64,000 bases of DNA from an uncultured Bacteroidota bacterium (GTDB lineage: Bacteria; Bacteroidota; Bacteroidia; Chitinophagales; Chitinophagaceae), in assembly GCA_903927185.1 (NCBI GenBank), contig CAIYLW010000084.1, positions 156,268-220,267 on the forward strand. The letters are read 5' to 3'. A program made the translations under genes and the position numbers. Below the pieces are notes generated by a model. The model ran no database searches and was not told where the DNA came from. It saw only the letters and a program-made list of their open reading frames with translations. This document shows, in pieces, positions 53,875 through 63,905 of the stretch. Within the stretch, counting starts at the first letter, position 1, and each line of letters starts with the position of its first letter.

Positions 53875-56040
53875 TTATGCCTTTGATTTTTTAACTAACC
53901 ACTTTTTTGATTCATCTATTAATAAAGCAGTTGAGGTATTGGTATTTTTCTTTTTACTAGAATCTTTTTTATTTGGAGGTAATGCAGGTTTGATATTTTT
54001 ATTATTAGGTAATATCATTTCTAGTTGCTCTTTATTTTTTTCTATGCCAATAGGAATTTTCTCTGAATTATCTTCTTCTTCAATATTAATCTGTTTAGAT
54101 TCTGAATTCATTTCTGCTTTAGCTGCTTCAGCTTCCAAAATCAGTTTTGCTTGACGCTGATTTTCTTTTTTCACATACCAATCTTTAATTGCAATAGGAA
54201 TAAGATCGGCTTTTGAAATTCGTTCAACCTCTGAAAGTCTATCTGCTGCAATCGTATCATTCAAATATTTTTCCATGATGAAAGCGCCAATGGGTCCAGC
54301 CCATGTAGCGCCAAATCCTGCATTTTCAACTATTACAGCTACGGCAATTCTTGGATTGTCTTTTGGTGCAAAACAAACGAAGAGAGAGTGGTTTTTCCCA
54401 TGAGGATTTTGAGCGGTACCTGTTTTAGCGCAGTATTCAATACCCGGCACTTTAATTTCTGATGCTGTTCCATAAACTGTTACATCGTGCATTCCTTCGT
54501 GAACAGCCCTAAATACGGTATCAGAAGTATGGATCACACTATGTTTTTTTCTGTATTTGGCAAGATATAAGGTATCATCAAGCTGTTCGTGTTCAATGCT
54601 ATCAACAAAATGTGGCGTATAATAATAACCTTTATTAGCAATGATGCACATCATGTTGGCCAATTGGATGGGTGTTGCTGTCATTTTATCTTGACCAATC
54701 CCTAAAGTTAAAATCGTACAACTATTCCACCTATTCCGCCCGTAGGCTTTGTTGTAAACTGCTGTATCGGGAACACTTGCTTTATTTTCACTTGGTAAGT
54801 CTACATCTAGTGCTGTACCCATCCCAAATTTATTCATGTACTCTTTCCACTTTAAATAGCCAAGTGTAGCATTATGATAATCTGGATTATCGATTGCCAT
54901 GCGAAATACCTGCGAAAAATATGAGTTACAAGAATTAGCAAGTGCAAGTCGTAAAGAAGCAGCGTGTCCTGCATTTTTGTGTTCGCATTTAACTATTACC
55001 CCGCAATTAGAGTAGGAGCCATAACAAGGGTAGCCATAATTTGGAGTAATTACTCCTTCATCCAATGCTATCACAGCACCTAAAGGTTTAAAAGTGGAGC
55101 CTGGAGGATATTGTCCTTTGATAGCCCTATTAAACATGGGGCGGGCAGTATCTAATAACATTCTTCCTAAATTTTTTCTACGAGCGCTTCCTGTTAAATC
55201 ATTAGGATTATAATTTGGAGAAGATACCATTGCAATAATTCCCCCAGTTTTTGGATTGATTGCTACGGCACTTCCAATTTTGTTTGCCAACAATTTCTCT
55301 GCCAATTGCTGCACTTCCACATCCACACTGGTATATAAATTCCTTCCAGCCACAGCACTGGTATCGAACATTCCATTTTCATAAGGACCTTGAATACGAC
55401 TTCTATTGTCTCTAATAAATCGTTTAATTCCCCTTTCGCCCATCAAAACTTTTTCATAGGTACGCTCTAATCCATTCATTCCTGCATAATCGCCCATTTC
55501 GTAACCACCGTCTTTGTGTCTTTTTAAAAAGCTTGTATCCACTTCAGCAATATATCCGAGTACTTGAGCACCTGTATTAAATGGATATGTTCGAACAGAA
55601 CGATCAGTAAGGTTGAATCCAGGGAATTTATACATGTTCTCATAGAGCTTTGCGTATAATTCCTGCGAAAGAAGTCCTTCAAAAACACTTGGTTTAACTG
55701 CTGTGTATTTAAAAACTATTTCGTGCATTCTCCTTTTATATTCAGCCGTATCAATATTTAAGAGCGTACATAGAGAAATTGTATCAGTGCCTTTTGATTC
55801 TATTGGGGTAACCACCAAATCATAGCTGATGGTATTTTCGAGCATTGCTTTTTTCTTTCGGTCGAATATAATCCCACGATCCGGGTAAACTATTTTTCGA
55901 TAAATCGCATTATTCTCTGCAGCCAGTTTGTATTTGGAAGAAAATATTTGTAGGTTGATTAGCTGTATCAGGATCACTACAAATATCAAAAGGAAAATGA
56001 TTTGTACTACCCGGCTTCTGCTTTGATTAAATACAGACAT
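53875..56040 (-). CDS. mrdA: Penicillin-binding protein 2 (MrdA)
   Basis: Class B PBP of the elongasome that cross-links new peptidoglycan with RodA. A single N-terminal helix (about 12-31) precedes the pedestal and transpeptidase domains. Active-site motifs are S315-TFK318, S370-C-N372 and K539-T-G541. Domains end near residue 600; a further 120 residues form a hydrophilic tail rich in K, E, N and S, ending in a basic stretch, so the protein is longer (721 residues) than usual PBP2. It lies between mreD (123-bp gap) and rodA (2-bp gap). Confidence 0.95.
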   Translation of the reverse strand: MSVFNQSRSRVVQIIFLLIFVVILIQLINLQIFSSKYKLAAENNAIYRKIVYPDRGIIFDRKKKAMLENTISYDLVVTPIESKGTDTISLCTLLNIDTAEYKRRMHEIVFKYTAVKPSVFEGLLSQELYAKLYENMYKFPGFNLTDRSVRTYPFNTGAQVLGYIAEVDTSFLKRHKDGGYEMGDYAGMNGLERTYEKVLMGERGIKRFIRDNRSRIQGPYENGMFDTSAVAGRNLYTSVDVEVQQLAEKLLANKIGSAVAINPKTGGIIAMVSSPNYNPNDLTGSARRKNLGRMLLDTARPMFNRAIKGQYPPGSTFKPLGAVIALDEGVITPNYGYPCYGSYSNCGVIVKCEHKNAGHAASLRLALANSCNSYFSQVFRMAIDNPDYHNATLGYLKWKEYMNKFGMGTALDVDLPSENKASVPDTAVYNKAYGRNRWNSCTILTLGIGQDKMTATPIQLANMMCIIANKGYYYTPHFVDSIEHEQLDDTLYLAKYRKKHSVIHTSDTVFRAVHEGMHDVTVYGTASEIKVPGIEYCAKTGTAQNPHGKNHSLFVCFAPKDNPRIAVAVIVENAGFGATWAGPIGAFIMEKYLNDTIAADRLSEVERISKADLIPIAIKDWYVKKENQRQAKLILEAEAAKAEMNSESKQINIEEEDNSEKIPIGIEKNKEQLEMILPNNKNIKPALPPNKKDSSKKKNTNTSTALLIDESKKWLVKKSKA

Positions 56041-56163
56041 AGTTGATTTGTAAAGAGATGAATTCTAGAATATAAGAATCTATACAAAGTTGCTGATTAG
56101 AATTTGAAGCTGCATCAATTCTATAAAAAAAGTTATTCATACATGTTGATACTATCAAAAATA

Positions 56164-56697
56164 TTAAGCAGCGTTAGTGCGAAATTTACCTTTTCGGAAA
56201 AACAACATTTCAGCAATGAAGATGAGTAATAAACTAATGGCAGTTGTACCAGTTACTTTGCCTATGAAATAAACAAAGTTTCCAAATTGAAGCCATTCAA
56301 TAAGTACCAATAAAAAGTGATGCAAAAAGGTGAGTATCACAATGTATAAACTATAAGGAGCCCAACCCATACTTTTAATACTAGGTTCTGTATAACTATT
56401 CTCAGTAGTATCTTGAGGAATTAATAAATTCAAAAGAAAAGGTCGTAAGTAAGCGATTAGTAAGCAAGGTGCAGCATGTAAACCACCAGTTCCAGTAAAA
56501 TAATCTAATCCAGTGCCAAATGCAAAAGCTATGATGAGTAATACAAATCGATTAATATTAAAAGGTAGCCAGAGAATAAATAAAAAGTAGATATAGGGAA
56601 CAATTAATTGGTGCAAGGGAGGTACTTCATTCAGGATAAATATCTGAATGAAAATGAACAAAATAAATCGGATAATATTTTTGATATAATTGTTCAT
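56164..56697 (-). CDS. mreD: Rod shape-determining protein MreD
   Basis: A 177-residue inner-membrane protein with about five hydrophobic helices. MreD sequences are poorly conserved, but the helix pattern, the FGTGLDYFTGTGGLHAAPCLL segment typical of Bacteroidota MreD, and the position between mreC and mrdA identify it. Its ATG overlaps the mreC stop by one base. It works with MreC to link MreB to the periplasmic enzymes. Confidence 0.88.
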   Translation of the reverse strand: MNNYIKNIIRFILFIFIQIFILNEVPPLHQLIVPYIYFLFILWLPFNINRFVLLIIAFAFGTGLDYFTGTGGLHAAPCLLIAYLRPFLLNLLIPQDTTENSYTEPSIKSMGWAPYSLYIVILTFLHHFLLVLIEWLQFGNFVYFIGKVTGTTAISLLLIFIAEMLFFRKGKFRTNAA

Positions 56698-57545
56698 TAA
56701 TTTTTTTCTGGGGTGACTTCAATCGCTACTTGTTCTGTATAACGCAGATTTTCTACTAAGTAAACAAATTGTATAGAGAAAAAGTTAGTTGCTGTTTTTA
56801 CTTTCAATGTATAGAAGTTGCTGGAAGGATCTGCAACTACATTATTGATGGTGCCAATCATTAAATGAGAAGGAAAGTTAGCTGAATAAGTACTCGTGAG
56901 AACACTATCGCCTTTTTCCACTTTCGCACTCTTTGGAATATTTTTTAGAATCAAATAGTTTGGGTCAGCACCATCCCATTCTATACTACCCGAAATATTG
57001 TCCTTTTTCAGCATGGCACTTACTCTGCTATTTCGATGCAGTAAACTCATTACTCTAGAATTATTTTCACTAACAGCCACTACCACCCCAACAATTCCTG
57101 ATGTGCTAATTACTGCCATGCCTTTTTTAACACCCTGTAAACTACCTCTTTCCAAAGTAAGAAAGTTTGCCTGAAGTGTGATGGTATTGCCAATAACTTT
57201 AGCTGGGAATACCGTGTACTTTCTTATTTTTCCTAGGCTATCTCTTAGGGTAGAATCTATGATTATTTTTTTGGAAGTATCTATAACTTGAAAATTTGTA
57301 GGCAATAAATTTCTAAGCCTAGCATTTTCAGCTACTAATTGTTCATTAGTTTCTTTCAGGCTAAAATAGTAACGCCAGTTGTTATATTGTTTATCGAATC
57401 TTCCAGTAATTTCATTCGAAGCAGCAGTGAAAAATACTTGGTGTGTTTTACTGCTATTGCTGAGTAAAATAATACAAGCAATTTCCAAAAGCATAAAGCT
57501 CAGGAAAGTAAAATTGCGTTGTATGAAAATGAAAATATTTTTCAA
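56697..57545 (-). CDS. mreC: Rod shape-determining protein MreC
   Basis: A 282-residue periplasmic scaffold with one N-terminal helix (about 10-30), a coiled coil (about 62-80, ETNEQLVAENARLRNLL) and two beta-barrel domains. The motifs GMAVISTSGIVGVVVAV and LHRNSRVSAML are typical. It lies 79 bp after mreB and overlaps mreD by one base. Regulation is shared with the rest of the cluster. Confidence 0.93.
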   Translation of the reverse strand: MKNIFIFIQRNFTFLSFMLLEIACIILLSNSSKTHQVFFTAASNEITGRFDKQYNNWRYYFSLKETNEQLVAENARLRNLLPTNFQVIDTSKKIIIDSTLRDSLGKIRKYTVFPAKVIGNTITLQANFLTLERGSLQGVKKGMAVISTSGIVGVVVAVSENNSRVMSLLHRNSRVSAMLKKDNISGSIEWDGADPNYLILKNIPKSAKVEKGDSVLTSTYSANFPSHLMIGTINNVVADPSSNFYTLKVKTATNFFSIQFVYLVENLRYTEQVAIEVTPEKN

Positions 57546-57624
57546 AGCGGAAATTCGTTCAGCTGATACGGTTTAATAATGCTGGATCGATGATACCATT
57601 CCCCCACCTATCAAATCACAAGTA

Positions 57625-58650
57625 TTATCTCATTATGAAAGGGAAACGTTGGTAGTTTTTCAAAGCTAATCCTGTACCGCGAACCACACTTTTCAATGGG
57701 TCGTCTGCAATATGAACAGGCAGTTTAATTTTCGCACTTAGTCTTTTATCAAGTCCGCGCAATAAAGCACCACCACCTGTAAGATACAAGCCTCTTCGAT
57801 AAATATCTGAAGCCAATTCTGGAGGTGTAGTTTCTAAAGCTTTCAGGATAGCTTCTTCAATTTTGAAAATACTTTTATCAAGTGCTTCTGCAATTTCTTG
57901 ATAGCTAACCATGATTTGTTTTGGGATACCTGTAACCAAATCGCGACCATTTACAGGCATATCATCTGGAGGATTATCCAAATCCTTCATAGCCGCACCT
58001 ACGGTGATTTTAATTTGTTCTGCAGTACGCTCACCAATTAGTAAACTGTGGTAACGACGTAAGGCTTCCATAATATCGGCAGTAAATTCATCTCCGGCAA
58101 TACGAATACTTTGGTCACAAACAATACCCGCCAATGCAATGACAGTTATACCTGTAGTTCCACCCCCAATATCAATGATCATATTACCAACAGGTTCTTC
58201 TACATCGATACCAATACCCAAAGCCGCAGCCATAGGTTCGTGAATCATATATACTTCTTTAGCCCCAGCTTGTTCTGCACTATCTCTTACGGCACGTTTC
58301 TCAACCTCTGTGATGGAAGATGGAATACAAATCACCATTCTCCAACTAGGGGGAAATAAACGTTTTTTGGGATAGACCATTTTGATCAATTCTCTAAGCA
58401 TCAATTCCGCAGCGTTAAAGTCTGCAATTACACCGTCTTTTAAAGGACGTACGGTTCGAATGCTTTCATGTGTCTTTTCGTGCATCATTAATGCGCGCTT
58501 ACCTACAGCCAAAACTTCTTTTGGATTATTACGGTTTAAAGCAACAATCGATGGTTCGTTAACTACTACTTCATCGTTATGAATGATCAGGGTATTTGCA
58601 GTACCGAGGTCAATTGCAATTTCTTGAGTAAAAAAACTAAACAATCCCAT
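57625..58650 (-). CDS. mreB: Actin-like rod shape protein MreB
   Basis: A 341-residue bacterial actin that orients the elongasome. It has IAIDLGTANTLIIHNDEVVV for nucleotide binding, VCIPSSITEVEKRAVRDSAEQAGA, and the phosphate-2 loop NMIIDIGGGTTGITVIAL, and ends in a basic tail. Length and motifs are standard. It is the first gene of the minus-strand mreBCD-mrdA-rodA cluster. A TAAATTTG -7-like element sits 130 bp upstream at the 3' end of purD (58780-58787), but the real promoter is not certain. Confidence 0.97.
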   Translation of the reverse strand: MGLFSFFTQEIAIDLGTANTLIIHNDEVVVNEPSIVALNRNNPKEVLAVGKRALMMHEKTHESIRTVRPLKDGVIADFNAAELMLRELIKMVYPKKRLFPPSWRMVICIPSSITEVEKRAVRDSAEQAGAKEVYMIHEPMAAALGIGIDVEEPVGNMIIDIGGGTTGITVIALAGIVCDQSIRIAGDEFTADIMEALRRYHSLLIGERTAEQIKITVGAAMKDLDNPPDDMPVNGRDLVTGIPKQIMVSYQEIAEALDKSIFKIEEAILKALETTPPELASDIYRRGLYLTGGGALLRGLDKRLSAKIKLPVHIADDPLKSVVRGTGLALKNYQRFPFIMR

Positions 58651-58784
58651 TGTATATATATAGTTCGAATGTGTGAGTGAATGCTTGCAAAGGTGTCTTA
58701 AAAAAATGAAACTAACAAAGTCATCTATACTGATTTATCAAGGCTTTGGGGATATTTTCAACAGATTCTGTTTCTAACACAAAT

Positions 58785-60065
58785 TTACTGAAATTCATAC
58801 CCAATATCTCTTCTGTAATACATGCCTTCGAAGCTTATTTGATCCATTGAATTTTTGGATTTTATTACTGCTTCATTTATTGTTGCACCATAAGAGGTAA
58901 TAGCTAAAACCCTGCCACCATTTGTTAAAACGCCATTTTCGGCGATTTTAGTGCCTGCATGAAAAACGATAGAGTCTTTATCGATAGGGCTTTCAAGGCC
59001 TTGAATTAATTTATTTTTTTGATAATCACCAGGATATCCTCCACTCACAGCCATTATAGTGGCACAGCTTCTTTCGTCAAAATTAATATTGGCATCTGCC
59101 AAAGTTCCATTATCCATAGCAGCGAAAAGACTCACTAAATCGGTCTGAAGCCTAGGCAAAACAACTTCGGTTTCCGGATCACCTAAGCGGCAATTGTATT
59201 CTATTACCCAAGGCTCACCATTTGTATTCATCAATCCAAAGAAAATAAATCCATGATAATTGAGGTTTTCTTTAGCTAAACCTTTTACAGTTGGATTTAT
59301 AATTCTATCAATTACTTTTTGCATGAAAGCTGCATCCATAAAGGGTACAGGGCTAACACAACCCATACCTCCGGTATTTAATCCTGTATCGCCTTCACCA
59401 ATTCTCTTATAATCTTTGGCATGTCCGATAATCTGATAATCTACACCATCGGTAAGGATAAAGACACTTACTTCTATGCCTATTAAGAAGGCTTCCACCA
59501 CTACTTTTCGGCTAGCTTCACCAAACTGTTTGCCCAGGATCATTTCTTCAAAACTTTGTAAGGCTTCCTCGGTAGTTTGAGCAATGATTACTCCCTTGCC
59601 TGCAGCCAATCCATCAGCTTTTAAAACTACTGGTAAGCTATGAGTGGCTATATATTTTTTTCCTTCATCATAATTTTCTTCTGTAAACTCGGCATATGCA
59701 GCAGTAGGGATGCCTTGTCGTGCCATGAATTTTTTACTAAAGGCCTTACTTCCTTCTAATTGAGCAGCAGCTTTCGAAGGACCAACAACAGTGATATGCT
59801 GCAATAATGAATCGTTTTGGAAAAAATCGTAAATGCCATTTACCAAAGGATCCTCTGGACCTACCACCAACATGCCTACTTTTTCCTGGATACAGCATTT
59901 TTTTATCGCTTCAAAATCGTTCATTCCAAAAGGCATATTCTTGCCAAACGCTGCTGTGCCTGCATTTCCGGGTGCTATTAGTAGGGTATCACAATGATGA
60001 CTTTGACTCATTTTCCATGCCAATGTGTGTTCCCGTCCCCCAGATCCTAAAAGTAGTATGTTCAT
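58785..60065 (-). CDS. purD: Phosphoribosylamine-glycine ligase PurD
   Basis: PurD (GAR synthetase) joins phosphoribosylamine and glycine in step two of purine synthesis. The 426-residue ATP-grasp enzyme has the N-terminal LLLGSGGREHTLAWK motif, the P-loop-like KADGLAAGKGV and the catalytic acid block YNCRLGDPETEVVLPRL. ATG at 60065 is chosen since the family begins right at that motif; a longer frame from 60113 adds 16 unlikely residues. Single gene; it is followed 134 bp later by mreB on the same strand. Confidence 0.96.
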   Translation of the reverse strand: MNILLLGSGGREHTLAWKMSQSHHCDTLLIAPGNAGTAAFGKNMPFGMNDFEAIKKCCIQEKVGMLVVGPEDPLVNGIYDFFQNDSLLQHITVVGPSKAAAQLEGSKAFSKKFMARQGIPTAAYAEFTEENYDEGKKYIATHSLPVVLKADGLAAGKGVIIAQTTEEALQSFEEMILGKQFGEASRKVVVEAFLIGIEVSVFILTDGVDYQIIGHAKDYKRIGEGDTGLNTGGMGCVSPVPFMDAAFMQKVIDRIINPTVKGLAKENLNYHGFIFFGLMNTNGEPWVIEYNCRLGDPETEVVLPRLQTDLVSLFAAMDNGTLADANINFDERSCATIMAVSGGYPGDYQKNKLIQGLESPIDKDSIVFHAGTKIAENGVLTNGGRVLAITSYGATINEAVIKSKNSMDQISFEGMYYRRDIGYEFQ

Positions 60066-60107
60066 GTATGTATAATTGCTGCGAAAATACTGCAGTATCC
60101 ACAAAAA

Positions 60108-60162
60108 AGCCAACCTAAAACTTTAAAGAGAAAAATAATCTAATTAAAACTTTAAGTTGGCT
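60108..60162 (-). terminator. Terminator-like inverted repeat after the POT transporter gene
   Basis: A 7-bp stem AGCCAAC/GTTGGCT (60108-60114/60156-60162), extended by four more pairs after one mismatch, is followed on the minus strand by TTTTTTG. It lies 18 bp after the transporter stop. The loop is long (about 30 bases). Confidence 0.6.
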
Positions 60163-60179
60163 ATTTATAACAATAATTG

Positions 60180-61634
60180 TTAAGCTGGTTCTGTTTCGGA
60201 TTCTTCTAATCCTACATAACTTTTTTCAGGTAATCTTTTGGCTACAAATAAATAAATCACAAAAAATACAGTTATGATGCCAATGAAGAGCCAATAATAT
60301 TTGGCTCCTGTAAATTGACCAAAGAACCCATTATTCGCAATACTTTTATTCACAAGGCTGTCAAAATAATTACCTACTGAAATACCAAGTAAGTATAAAG
60401 CACTCATCGTACTTTTCATAGATTTTGGCGAATGTGTATAGGCGTATTCTAGGCAAGTCATTGATACAAGTATTTCTGCGATGGAAAGAATTAAATAAGC
60501 TAGAATTTGCCACCAAACACTTGGATGGCCTCCATGATCAATGCTTTCTTGTAATAAGGCAATGATTACAAAAGTTACTCCTGTTAAAAATAAGCCTGCC
60601 CCAATTTTTCTTAGTGGCGTAGGAGTAATGCCCATTTTTTCTACTAGTGGGAATACACCGTAAGTCATTACAGGTATCATACTCACCAAAAATATTGGGT
60701 TAAAAGTCTGAATCTGTTCGGCGAAGAGGGTATATCCAAAGATATTTAGATCTAATTTTTTGGCCTGAAGTACCCATTCTGCAAGGTTTTGGTCCCAGAG
60801 TGCCCAGAAAATAGGAGTAAAAGCAAAAATCATGAGAATTCGGTAAACAGCTTGCACACCATCAATCGATTTAGGGGAAAAATTTTGTTCTTCGCCCAAT
60901 CTTACCCAAAACGCTCGATCGTCTTTTTTCTTGAATAATTGAATGATTGCGAAATAGCTAATGAACATGAAATTCTCTTTCTTGGCTCCAGATGGTTTTA
61001 CCCTTACATATTTTTTTCTTCCTGACCAGAAAATAATTGTCGCTAAACACATCAATACCCCTGGAATTCCAAATGCTAGTTCCGGGCCATATTTGTTATA
61101 GATAATGGGAATAAGTAAGGTTGAAACTATCGATCCAGTATTGATTGTAAAATAAAACCATCCATACATTTTCGACATGAGGTGCTCATTGGACTTGTCA
61201 AACTGGTCCCCCACATTTGCAGATACGCATGATTTAATTCCTCCAGCAGCGGCAGCGATAACTACCAGGCCAATTGAGAATAACCCAATATTATGGGTCG
61301 ATAATGCCAATAATAAATTTCCAATAGCATATAATATAGACACATACAAGATCACTTTATACTTCCCAAAAAACCAATCTGCCAAAATTCCTCCAACAAG
61401 GGGCATGAAGTAGGCTAAAGTTACAAAGAGGTGGACCATTTCATTCGACTTAGCTTCTGCAACTTCTTGCATAAGAGGATTCATCGTTGGATTGAAGAAT
61501 TGTGCAACAAGGAAAGTACTCATAATAGAACGAATACCATAAAAGCTGAAACGCTCAGCAGCTTCGTTTCCAATGATAAATGGAACCGCCTTCGGCATAC
61601 CTGTTTTCTTGACTTCGCTTAGAATTTCACTCAT
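60180..61634 (-). CDS. POT/PTR-family proton-coupled peptide transporter
   Basis: A 484-residue MFS-type symporter for di- and tripeptides. The N-terminal signature ERFSFYG, with the ExxER-type residues before it, and later GIKSCVSANVGDQF and WFYFTINTGS are the standard POT motifs. About 12-14 helices are predicted. It is divergent from an OPT-family oligopeptide transporter gene (90-bp gap), so the locus handles peptide uptake; substrates are inferred from family membership. Confidence 0.9.
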   Translation of the reverse strand: MSEILSEVKKTGMPKAVPFIIGNEAAERFSFYGIRSIMSTFLVAQFFNPTMNPLMQEVAEAKSNEMVHLFVTLAYFMPLVGGILADWFFGKYKVILYVSILYAIGNLLLALSTHNIGLFSIGLVVIAAAAGGIKSCVSANVGDQFDKSNEHLMSKMYGWFYFTINTGSIVSTLLIPIIYNKYGPELAFGIPGVLMCLATIIFWSGRKKYVRVKPSGAKKENFMFISYFAIIQLFKKKDDRAFWVRLGEEQNFSPKSIDGVQAVYRILMIFAFTPIFWALWDQNLAEWVLQAKKLDLNIFGYTLFAEQIQTFNPIFLVSMIPVMTYGVFPLVEKMGITPTPLRKIGAGLFLTGVTFVIIALLQESIDHGGHPSVWWQILAYLILSIAEILVSMTCLEYAYTHSPKSMKSTMSALYLLGISVGNYFDSLVNKSIANNGFFGQFTGAKYYWLFIGIITVFFVIYLFVAKRLPEKSYVGLEESETEPA

Positions 61635-61723
61635 AAGTTGTATTTTGGATTTTTAAAGATATTGGAAAATCAAGTATTACTTGCATTCATCCATTCAAGT
61701 TCCTATCACATTAAAATAATAAT

Positions 61724-63766
61724 ATGTCTGAATCAAAAAAATCTTTCAAACCATTTGTGGCGCCTGACATGAAAATGAAAGAGTTGACAGTAAAATCCAT
61801 TTTAGTGGGTAGTTTGTTTGGTGTGATTTTTGGAGCTGCAACCGTATACCTCGCATTAAAAGCAGGTTTAACCGTTTCTGCTTCTATTCCTATCGCAGTT
61901 ATTGCCATTACATTGGGAAGAAAATTTTTAAAGACTACCATTCTTGAAAACAATATCATTCAAACTACGGGTTCTGCGGGTGAAAGTATTGCAGCGGGCG
62001 TAGCATTTACATTACCAGGATTTTTATTTTTATCGTCTCCAGATAGTGCACAATATTTTAATTACCTCACAATTTTAATTCTGGCAATTGTTGGTGGCTT
62101 ATTAGGAACCTTATTAATGATTCCATTGAGAAAGGCACTCATTGTTAATGAACACGAGAACCTTCCTTATCCAGAGGGTACTGCATGTGGTGATGTTTTG
62201 AAGGCCGGAGAGAAAGGTGGTGATTTTGCGAAGACTGCATTCTGGGGATTAGGTGTAGCATTTATTTATGCTTTGTTTCAAAAAGTGTTTCACGTTATAT
62301 CTGAATCACCTTATTATGCAACCAAACAAACCAATAAGTTTTTTCCATCTGCAAAGGTGAGTGGTGAAATAACGCCAGAGTATATGGGAGTTGGCTATAT
62401 CATCGGCCCTAAAATTGCTGGGGTATTAGTAGCTGGTGGGGTGTTGAGTTGGCTAGTATTTATACCGCTGTTATCATCATTAGTGCCACCAGATGTGATC
62501 GCAATTCAATTAGTAAAATTGGGATACCTGGCAGATATTACAAAAGCTGGCGGAAAAGGTTCTTGGGATCCTATTACCCATCAATTTGCAGATTATTCCT
62601 CTGCCGTTTATTATGCATTTATCCGTCAAATCGGAGCAGGTACCGTTGCAGCTGGTGGAATTATCACTTTGATAAAAACTATTCCAACCATTGTAAAATC
62701 TGTAAAAGGCAGTATTGCATCTTTAAAAACAGATTCAGCAGATGGAGCTCCATCCATTTTGCGTACTGAAAAAGACCTGAGTCTAAAATGGGTAGGCTGG
62801 GGAACTTTAGGTTTGATTTTATTGATTACTGTTTTACCGCAAGTTCCAGGAGATAGTATTATTCAGAAATTATTGATAGGCATTTTAGTGATAGTTTTTG
62901 GTGCTTTGTTTGTAACAGTATCTTCCAGAATTGTGGGCTTAATTGGTTCTTCCAATAACCCTATAAGTGGCATGACTATTGCAACCGTGATGGGAACCAG
63001 TTTGATCTTTTTGAGTGTGGGATGGACGGGACAAAATTATGAACCACTTGTTTTAGTGGTAGGTGGAATGATTTGTATCGCTGCAGCAAATGCGGGAGGG
63101 ACTTCTCAGGATTTGAAGAGCGGATACATTGTAGGCGCCACACCGCGTAATCAACAAATAGCTTTATTTGTTGGTGCTATTGTGTCTTCAATTGTGATTG
63201 GAATTACGGTGAAATTTTTGGACAAACCAACATCAGAAATGCTGAGTCAAGGAATACACCATGCAATAGGTACAGAAAAATATCCTGCACCTCAAGCTAC
63301 ATTGATGGCCACATTGATTAAAGGAATTCTTTCTCAGAACTTAGACTGGCAATATGTTTTTGCTGGAGTATTTCTTGCCATAACTATGGAATTATGTGGT
63401 ATTAAATCATTAAGTTTTGCAGTAGGTGCTTATTTGCCCTTAGCAACTACTTTACCCATTTTTATTGGTGGTGCGATTCGTGGAGTGGTTGAAATGAAAC
63501 AGAAAAAAGAAGGTGAACAGAAAACATCTGAGGAGGAAGAATTAGGGAAAGGAAATTTATTTGCTACTGGTTTAGTGGCTGGCGGTGCAGTTGCAGGGGT
63601 GATCATCGCATTTATTTCCGGATCTGATGGAGGTGAAAAGTTTTTAAATGCAGTTAGCTTAGAACAAATTTTTGTGGATAGCCTCTCAAAAGGAGGGTAT
63701 TTTATATTAGGAACCTGTTTTTTTGCAGCCATGGGGACTATTTTATATCGTGTGGCGAGGAAATAA
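61724..63766 (+). CDS. OPT-family oligopeptide transporter
   Basis: A 680-residue membrane protein of the OPT superfamily, which in bacteria transports oligopeptides or metal chelates. Typical motifs are GSLFGVIFGAATVYLALKAGLTVSASIP, NIIQTTGSAGESIAAGVAFT, NLPYPEGTACGDVLKAGEKGG and AANAGGTSQDLKSGYIVGATP. About 14 helices are predicted, with an acidic cytoplasmic loop near residue 600. The gene is followed by 139 bp without a visible terminator. Confidence 0.92.
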   Translation: MSESKKSFKPFVAPDMKMKELTVKSILVGSLFGVIFGAATVYLALKAGLTVSASIPIAVIAITLGRKFLKTTILENNIIQTTGSAGESIAAGVAFTLPGFLFLSSPDSAQYFNYLTILILAIVGGLLGTLLMIPLRKALIVNEHENLPYPEGTACGDVLKAGEKGGDFAKTAFWGLGVAFIYALFQKVFHVISESPYYATKQTNKFFPSAKVSGEITPEYMGVGYIIGPKIAGVLVAGGVLSWLVFIPLLSSLVPPDVIAIQLVKLGYLADITKAGGKGSWDPITHQFADYSSAVYYAFIRQIGAGTVAAGGIITLIKTIPTIVKSVKGSIASLKTDSADGAPSILRTEKDLSLKWVGWGTLGLILLITVLPQVPGDSIIQKLLIGILVIVFGALFVTVSSRIVGLIGSSNNPISGMTIATVMGTSLIFLSVGWTGQNYEPLVLVVGGMICIAAANAGGTSQDLKSGYIVGATPRNQQIALFVGAIVSSIVIGITVKFLDKPTSEMLSQGIHHAIGTEKYPAPQATLMATLIKGILSQNLDWQYVFAGVFLAITMELCGIKSLSFAVGAYLPLATTLPIFIGGAIRGVVEMKQKKEGEQKTSEEEELGKGNLFATGLVAGGAVAGVIIAFISGSDGGEKFLNAVSLEQIFVDSLSKGGYFILGTCFFAAMGTILYRVARK

Positions 63767-63905
63767 TAATGACAATTGCATTTTCATTGAATCTATAAAG
63801 GGTTAGTTGCTTTAATGCTATCTAAATAGACTGTTAATATTGCTAGGTAATTTATGTATGGATTAAACTTGTTTCATCCAATCGTATCCAAATACAAAGC
63901 GGTCT

